Of a stretch of DNA of 55,356 nt, positions 50,794-55,356 are shown piece after piece (position 1 is the stretch's first letter; each line of letters opens with the position of its first letter). The notes beneath the pieces were generated by a model that did not search any database, had not been told where the DNA came from, and saw nothing but the letters and a program-made list of their open reading frames with translations. The position numbers and the translations under genes were made by a program. The DNA comes from an uncultured SAR116 cluster alpha proteobacterium (GTDB lineage Bacteria; Pseudomonadota; Alphaproteobacteria; Puniceispirillales; Marisalimonadaceae), in NCBI GenBank assembly GCA_902533695.1, contig CACAMV010000006.1, forward strand, positions 1 to 55,356. The letters are read 5' to 3'.

Positions 50794-51216
50794 TCACAAT
50801 TTTTTTAACATTTTTTTGAAAACTTTTTTTGACTTTCCATAAAGTTTAACTTTTTTAATTTTTTTAAGATTACTTTTATCTCCGTCTACTAAAACTATTC
50901 CTATCATGCCCATGGCTTTATGAGGTGTACATTGATATAAATATATTCCTGGTTTTTTAAAAACATATTCTGCATCTTTATTAATTTTTGACTTAAACTT
51001 CTTTACGCCGTCAGGCATACCAATAAACTCTACATTGTGACCTTTAGAAACAGATTTCCATACTATTTTGTCATTTAAATTTATCTTTGCAACCTTGGTC
51101 GAATAAACCATTTTTTCTTTACCAAGCTTATTCAACATTTGAATTTCAATTGTTTCGGCAAAACTTCCATATGAAAAAAACATAAAACTCAAAACAAAAA
51201 AAACTTTTTTAATCAT
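50794..51216 (-). CDS. Pseudoazurin (type I blue copper protein)
   Basis: This 140-residue protein has a Sec signal peptide (MIKKVFFVLSFMFFSYGSFA) and a cupredoxin domain. The copper ligands His60 (GHNVEFI), Cys96, His99 and Met104 (CTPHKAMGM) are all present, in pseudoazurin order. VYLYQCTPH-like IYLYQCTPHK and IGMPDGVKKFKSK are also typical. It carries electrons in the periplasm, for example to denitrification enzymes or oxidases. The tail is unusually Lys-rich (KKIKKVKLYGKSKKVFKKMLKKL), so it is strongly basic. No nirK or norB is present in this window. Confidence 0.93.
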   Translation of the reverse strand: MIKKVFFVLSFMFFSYGSFAETIEIQMLNKLGKEKMVYSTKVAKINLNDKIVWKSVSKGHNVEFIGMPDGVKKFKSKINKDAEYVFKKPGIYLYQCTPHKAMGMIGIVLVDGDKSNLKKIKKVKLYGKSKKVFKKMLKKL

Positions 51217-51285
51217 TTTTATCCCTTCTTATTAAAATTTTATTCTATCATGGATGATATAGCTATTTTAAAAAATTTTTAAACC

Positions 51286-52545
51286 CTATTTTTCTGCTAA
51301 TTTTCTTGGCTCACTTTTCCCTAAAATAAAATATGAAATTAAAAACAATAAAATTACAAAAAACATTCCATATTTTTGACTTCCAAAAGACATTACAAGG
51401 CTTCCATATATCAAAGGTCCCAAAAAACTAGTTATTTTCCCAGAAAAAATTGCAATGCCAAAAAATTGAGAGCCCCTATTTTCAGGAACTATTTTAACAA
51501 GTAAAACTCTGCTAGAGGATTGCAAAGGGCCAACAAAAAAGCCTAAAAAGAAACTTACCATCCAAAAAAATATTTTATTTTCTATTGAGATTAAAATTAA
51601 TCCTGAAAATACTAAACCCAATAAAGATAGCTTAATAGTTTTAAATGGTGAAATTTTATCATCTAAATAACCCCCAAATAAAGCACCTAGAGCAGCTGAA
51701 ATATTTATTAATACTGCAAAATATAATATCTCTATTTTATCGAAGTTAAAAACTTTCGTTGCATAAATTCCTCCAAAAGCAAATAGTGTTACAAGGGCAT
51801 CAAAATAGAATATTCTTGCAATAAAATACCTCAACAAAGTTTTTGATTTAAATATCATCTTTAAACCCCGGTTGAGATAATTAAACGTATTATGTTGTGT
51901 TGGGTTTTTTTTTGGTTCTTTTACATAAAAAAATAAAGGTAGACAGAATAAAAGTAACCAAATTGATATAAAAAGCATACAAGCTCTAACATCTCCAGCG
52001 TGCTCTTTTGAAATCCCAAATGGCAAATTTTCTGGGAAAATAAATATTAAAAGACAGAAAATTAAAGAAGCTATCCCACCTAAATAACCTGCACACCATG
52101 ATAATCCAGATATCTGACCATAACTTTTTTCATCAGAAGCTTTACATAACAAAGAATTATATAACACAAAAATTAATTCCATGCATAATATAGATAAACA
52201 TGAAAAAACTGTTGCAAAAACTAAATATTCGCTTCCAGGTAATGCAAACCACAACAGAGAAGTAGAAATAAAACCAAAGATAGTTAATATAAATAAAATA
52301 AACTTTCTGTTTCCTTTTTTGTCGGAAAAACTTCCTAAAATTGGACTTAAAATTGCTGTCAAAAAGCCAGAAAAACCTAAAATACAGGCCCAAAAAAAAG
52401 TGCCATTATCAACAGCGATAGAATTTACAAAATAAACCGAAAAAATAAATGTCGTATGTATAGTTGGTATCGGTGAAGTGCCCCAATCAAATAACATGAA
52501 TGAAACAGATTTTTTATTAAATTTAGACATTGATTCTGAAACCAA
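51286..52545 (-). CDS. MFS transporter, UMF1/Atg22-like
   Basis: This 419-residue protein has about 12 membrane segments. Its N terminus (SFMLFDWGTSPIPTIHTTFIFSVYF) matches the UMF1/Atg22-like group, and SPILGSFSDKKGNRKFIL is the MFS loop 2-3 motif. GALFGGYLDDKISPFKTIKLSL is the second-half counterpart. Members of this group are linked to amino-acid efflux in yeast vacuoles; bacterial substrates are mostly unknown. It lies 8 bases downstream of the azlD gene on the same strand and may be co-expressed with azlCD. Confidence 0.85.
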   Translation of the reverse strand: MVSESMSKFNKKSVSFMLFDWGTSPIPTIHTTFIFSVYFVNSIAVDNGTFFWACILGFSGFLTAILSPILGSFSDKKGNRKFILFILTIFGFISTSLLWFALPGSEYLVFATVFSCLSILCMELIFVLYNSLLCKASDEKSYGQISGLSWCAGYLGGIASLIFCLLIFIFPENLPFGISKEHAGDVRACMLFISIWLLLFCLPLFFYVKEPKKNPTQHNTFNYLNRGLKMIFKSKTLLRYFIARIFYFDALVTLFAFGGIYATKVFNFDKIEILYFAVLINISAALGALFGGYLDDKISPFKTIKLSLLGLVFSGLILISIENKIFFWMVSFFLGFFVGPLQSSSRVLLVKIVPENRGSQFFGIAIFSGKITSFLGPLIYGSLVMSFGSQKYGMFFVILLFLISYFILGKSEPRKLAEK

Positions 52546-52553
52546 ATTCCCTA

Positions 52554-52874
52554 TTAAATCACAAACATTTTATCAATTATCCAAAAAGACATCATACCAA
52601 TTATAATTGTGTAAATAACATTTTTTAATAAAATCGATATAAAAACTGATAGAATTGCTGCGTATACTTTTGAGTTTTCAACAACTAAAAATTGATTGTC
52701 AGAAATAAAAAAAACTGCCTGAAAAATAATTGGGGTAAGAACTACAATCGGAATAATTTGTATTAATCGTAAATAATGTCCTGAGACCTTAAATTTTAAA
52801 ATACCTGACAAAGGCAAAAATCTAATAGTAAAAGTGATTATGCCGCACAAAAAAATTAATATCCAAATATTCAT
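52554..52874 (-). CDS. azlD: AzlD family small subunit (second azlCD pair)
   Basis: The ORF-track start (52997) adds 41 codons antisense-like to the azlC end. The true start is the ATG at 52874, overlapping the azlC stop (ATGA). That gives 106 residues with about four hydrophobic segments: NIWILIFLCGIITFTIRFLPLSG, then IQIIPIVVLTPIIFQAVFF, the standard AzlD layout including TFTIRFLP. It acts with AzlC in branched-chain amino acid export. The MFS gene follows after 8 bases. Confidence 0.87.
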   Translation of the reverse strand: MNIWILIFLCGIITFTIRFLPLSGILKFKVSGHYLRLIQIIPIVVLTPIIFQAVFFISDNQFLVVENSKVYAAILSVFISILLKNVIYTIIIGMMSFWIIDKMFVI

Positions 52875-53557
52875 TCTTCGACTCCAAAGGAGATACATAA
52901 ATAACCCAGAAAAATTCCAATCAGAGCTGAAAAAATTATCCACAATTCTATATTTAATCTGTAAAGAATAAGACTTGAAATACCTGATGCTAAACATGAA
53001 ATAATTTCATGTTTTTTCCTAAGCATTGGTATTATTATACCGATAAAACTAAGTGGTATTATAAACTCAAGGTTTAAATAACTTGGAACCGCCTCTCCAA
53101 AAATAATCCCAACAAGTGATGACAGTTGCCAAGTTATAAAAAGAGTTAAACCTGAACCCAGAAGATGATAATGAAAAAAATCACTATGATTATTGCTCTG
53201 AAAATACTTAATTGAAACTGCATAAGCTTCGTCTGTTAGCAAATATGAAAGGATTATCCTCCATTTCAACGTAAGTTGTTTTAAATATTCATTTACAGAT
53301 ACCCCATACAAAAAATGGCGGAGATTAATAGCTGTGATTGAAGTCAACAATGAAGTTGGATTTACAATTAAAAAAAGTTTAGCAAATACTATTTGGCTTG
53401 CTCCTGCGAATATGACAGATGACATTACAAATGCTTGCAGAATAGTTAAACCGCTTTCAATTGCAATTACTCCATAAATAATTCCAAAGGGGAAAACCCC
53501 TATTTGGATTGGAAGTTCTTGAACAACCCCTTTTTTAAAATGATACCATTTAGTCAT
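52871..53557 (-). CDS. azlC: AzlC family large subunit (second azlCD pair)
   Basis: This 228-residue protein has the classical AzlC start FKKGVVQELPIQIGVFPFGIIYGVIAIESGL and the FAGASQIVFAKLF motif near residue 50. TAINLRHFLYGVSVNEYLK (conserved N-R-H) and LLTDEAYAVS follow, and all are stronger matches than in the copy at 7514. With AzlD it exports branched-chain amino acids or related compounds. It is divergent from the downstream SDR gene across a 60-base AT-only gap. Confidence 0.92.
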   Translation of the reverse strand: MTKWYHFKKGVVQELPIQIGVFPFGIIYGVIAIESGLTILQAFVMSSVIFAGASQIVFAKLFLIVNPTSLLTSITAINLRHFLYGVSVNEYLKQLTLKWRIILSYLLTDEAYAVSIKYFQSNNHSDFFHYHLLGSGLTLFITWQLSSLVGIIFGEAVPSYLNLEFIIPLSFIGIIIPMLRKKHEIISCLASGISSLILYRLNIELWIIFSALIGIFLGYLCISFGVEE

Positions 53558-53604
53558 AATTAAAAAATTATTAAATAATTATATTCTAATTTTTGAAAAA
53601 AAAA

Positions 53605-53610
53605 TATAAT
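53605..53610 (+). promoter_or_regulatory. Perfect -10 box adjacent to start codon (possible leaderless transcript)
   Basis: TATAAT ends 7 bases before the ATG at 53618, so transcription would begin at or next to the start codon. No Shine-Dalgarno precedes the ATG and no good -35 box is seen at 16-18 bases. The AT-richness makes a chance TATAAT likely, so the claim is tentative. Confidence 0.25.
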
Positions 53611-53617
53611 ATAAAAT

Positions 53618-54304
53618 ATGAATAATAAAAAAACTATTTTGATTACAGGCGCGAACCGAGGTATAGGTTTAGCGTTAACAAAAACGGCGTTGCTAAAAAA
53701 ATTTTTTGTTATTGCATGTTATAGGAATGATGATAGTAAACATGATCTCTATTCTCTTGAATGCAATACGTTGCAAATTGTCAAAGCAGATGTAACAGAA
53801 GAAGTTTCCCTTAAAAAGATGGCAGAATCTATAAATACTAATATTGATTTTTTAGTTTGTAATGCCGGGGTCAATAATGGTTATGGTTCATTTGATAGTT
53901 CTGATCACTCCATAGAAAAGATGTTGGATGTTTTTAATGTAAATGTTATTGGATCCATATTAACAGTTCGAAATTTAATAAATAAAATGAGTGAAGGAAG
54001 TAATATAATTTTTATTTCCTCAATAATGGGGGTTCAAAAACATGAAGGTTCAAGAGCAACTATATACAGAGCATCAAAAGCTGCACTAAATAATGTAATG
54101 ATATCTATTTCAAATGACTTAAGAGTAAAAGGCATTTCAGTAACAGCATTTCATCCTGGTTGGGTAAAAACTGATATGGGAGGACCAAATGCGAATCTTA
54201 CAGTTCAAGAAAGTGCTGCATCTTTAATACATAATTTTTTAAACTTAAATATGGATAATACTGGATATTTATTTAATTATGATGGTTCAAAAATGGATTT
54301 TTGA
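53618..54304 (+). CDS. SDR family oxidoreductase (C-factor/sniffer-like)
   Basis: This 228-residue short-chain dehydrogenase has TGANRGIGLAL (residues 8-18), CNAGVNNGYG near 83, the catalytic Ser in FISSIMG and YRASKAA (Tyr and Lys near 146-150). FHPGWVKTDMGGPNANLTVQESA is the diagnostic C-terminal block of the C-factor/carbonyl-reductase-like branch. The substrate is unknown. It is separated from the DUF1330 gene by 30 bases, with which it may share a transcript. Confidence 0.88.
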   Translation: MNNKKTILITGANRGIGLALTKTALLKKFFVIACYRNDDSKHDLYSLECNTLQIVKADVTEEVSLKKMAESINTNIDFLVCNAGVNNGYGSFDSSDHSIEKMLDVFNVNVIGSILTVRNLINKMSEGSNIIFISSIMGVQKHEGSRATIYRASKAALNNVMISISNDLRVKGISVTAFHPGWVKTDMGGPNANLTVQESAASLIHNFLNLNMDNTGYLFNYDGSKMDF

Positions 54305-54334
54305 TTATTTTACTTAATTACAAGGAGAAAAAAT

Positions 54335-54625
54335 ATGGCAAAAGGTTATTTTTTAAGCGCGCATAGGAGTCCTGCAAATCCTGAAAAGAGAGCAGCTTAT
54401 TTAGAGCTTGCAGGTCCAGCTTTTTTAAAAGCTGGAGGCAAAGTGTTAGCAAGTACTAATAATATAGAAGCACATGAAAATGGTAAAGTAGAACAAACGG
54501 TCCTAATTGAATTTGAAAGTCTTGAAAAGGCTTTACAAGCATATCAGAGCAAGGATTATCAAAAAGCTCTAGAAGCTCTTGATGGTGGTGCTGATAGGGA
54601 TATTAGAATCTTTGAAGGTGTCTGA
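54335..54625 (+). CDS. DUF1330 domain-containing protein
   Basis: This 96-residue protein is a whole DUF1330 domain (ferredoxin-like dimeric barrel): KGYFLSAHRSPANPEKRAAYLELAGPAFLKAGGKVLAS, then VLIEFESLEKALQAYQSKDYQKALEAL and DIRIFEGV. The start is clear, with AAGGAG 8 bases upstream. Function is unknown for the family; a role in small-molecule binding or modification is possible. It is followed by the TVP38/VTT gene after 39 bases. Confidence 0.9.
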   Translation: MAKGYFLSAHRSPANPEKRAAYLELAGPAFLKAGGKVLASTNNIEAHENGKVEQTVLIEFESLEKALQAYQSKDYQKALEALDGGADRDIRIFEGV

Positions 54626-54664
54626 ATATAAATATTTATTACTATTTAAATATTTGTTCAAAGG

Positions 54665-55354
54665 ATGGAACTTTTTAAAAATCTAAAACTGTTGTTTCCT
54701 CTTTTTTTGGTTTGTGGAATCATAGTTTTTTATTTTTTAGAATTAAATGAGTTATTATCCTTAGATATATTCCTTAACAATTATTTTAAATTCAAAGAAT
54801 TCATAACAGTAAATCCATTCTCCTCATACTTTATCTATATTTTAATTTATATTCTGGTAGTCTCATTTTCTATTCCAATTGCTTCTTTTTTAACTATTTG
54901 TGGTGGCGCGCTCTTCGGATGGTATGCATTATCTATTATCCCTTTCGCAGCAACCTTTGGTTCAATAATTGTTTTCATTGCTGCAAAAACAGTTTTTTAT
55001 GAATTTTTTAAAAACAAAACTAGTTCTTTCTACAAAACTCTAGAAAATGGTTTTAAAAAAAATGATGTTGTTTACCTCCTTTCTCTCAGATTGATACCTC
55101 TAGTTCCTTTTTGGGTTGCAAATGTTATACCTGCATTTTTTAATATGAAATTAAATTTATATATCTTAGCTACCTTTTTTGGCATTTTACCAGGTACGTT
55201 TATATACATCTGGTTTTCAATTGGTTTGGAACAAATATTAATAGAAGGTTATAAGCCAGATTTTTCTATTTACAATCATCCTGCTATTTTAGGATCATTT
55301 ACAGCGTTAGGAATCTTGATATTGCTTCCAATTTTTTTTAAAAAAAAATTATGA
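54665..55354 (+). CDS. TVP38/TMEM64 (VTT/DedA-like) membrane protein
   Basis: This 229-residue protein has about five or six membrane segments and the VTT domain: SFSIPIASFLTICGGALFGWYALSIIPFAATFGSIIVFIAAK near 75, then VYLLSLRLIPLVPFWVANVIPAFFNM near 137 with the conserved R-L-P-F pattern, and FGILPGTFIYIWFSIG. The stop TGA lies at 55352-55354, two bases before the window end, so the gene is complete. Members are thought to be lipid scramblases or small-solute transporters. Confidence 0.88.
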   Translation: MELFKNLKLLFPLFLVCGIIVFYFLELNELLSLDIFLNNYFKFKEFITVNPFSSYFIYILIYILVVSFSIPIASFLTICGGALFGWYALSIIPFAATFGSIIVFIAAKTVFYEFFKNKTSSFYKTLENGFKKNDVVYLLSLRLIPLVPFWVANVIPAFFNMKLNLYILATFFGILPGTFIYIWFSIGLEQILIEGYKPDFSIYNHPAILGSFTALGILILLPIFFKKKL

Positions 55355-55356
55355 AA

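Noticed and set aside
52875-52997. N-terminal extension of the second AzlD ORF
   Set aside because: It lies inside the 3' end of azlC in another frame; the overlapping ATGA at 52871-52874 is the normal azlC-azlD junction.
1-55356. CRISPR arrays, insertion sequences, prophage genes, tRNA and rRNA genes
   Set aside because: Read for regularly spaced repeats, transposase or integrase motifs and tRNA-like cloverleaf sequences; none was seen. A tRNAscan and ISfinder run would be needed to be certain.

Overview
The window looks like a chromosomal segment of a streamlined, AT-rich marine alphaproteobacterium (by eye roughly one third GC, with long A/T homopolymers, mostly short intergenic gaps and many overlapping stops and starts). 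The combination of TRAP and tripartite tricarboxylate (TTT) transporters, several CaiB/BaiF CoA-transferases, MmgE/PrpD proteins, glutathione-dependent formaldehyde oxidation, ACR3, pseudoazurin and a polyphosphate operon fits HIMB59/AEGEAN-169/SAR116-like lineages. That placement is inference only; no marker gene (rRNA, tRNA, ribosomal protein) is present.

Layout. 1-8.6 kb: 3' part of a 2-keto-4-pentenoate hydratase-like gene, TauE/SafE exporter, ACR3, ppk-ppx, an SDR, RidA and a first azlCD pair. 8.6-20.4 kb, mostly minus strand: acyl-CoA dehydrogenase plus MmgE/PrpD, a lone amidase, then a compact eight-gene run (Meh-like hydratase, MmgE/PrpD, CitE-like lyase, MaoC hydratase, CaiB/BaiF CoA-transferase, TRAP dctPQM). 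The run looks like a complete import, CoA-activation, hydration and cleavage route for a C5 dicarboxylate of the itaconate, mesaconate or citramalate type. 20.6-27.3 kb: an enoyl-CoA hydratase/CMLE-like lyase/thioesterase operon, adhC-fghA for formaldehyde oxidation, and an atypical enoyl-CoA hydratase with a second CaiB/BaiF enzyme. 27.9-34.3 kb: a six-gene plus-strand operon (MLE-type enolase-superfamily enzyme, TauD-type dioxygenase, TctCBA transporter, third MmgE/PrpD), which I cannot match to a known pathway.

34.3-46.6 kb: DUF457 membrane protein, Baeyer-Villiger monooxygenase, a cyclic-nucleotide-binding protein, a new small membrane ORF, pcaG-pcaH-pobA (4-hydroxybenzoate to 3-carboxymuconate), Hpt, CutA, Zn-alcohol dehydrogenase, a DHDPS-family aldolase, CsaA-like protein, bactofilin, two more small membrane ORFs and a class III cyclase/TPR protein. 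46.6-55.4 kb: SCO1/SenC, ModA, MOSC, two small unknown proteins, beta-carbonic anhydrase, VOC protein, pseudoazurin, UMF1-type MFS, a second azlCD, SDR, DUF1330 and a TVP38/VTT membrane protein.

The dominant theme is scavenging of small organic acids and aromatics: two binding-protein-dependent carboxylate importers each sit with CoA-ester or lyase-type enzymes. I recognise no helix-turn-helix transcription factor, tRNA, rRNA, insertion sequence, CRISPR array or prophage gene. Three small membrane-protein ORFs missing from the supplied ORF track are added, and several ORF-track starts are corrected.
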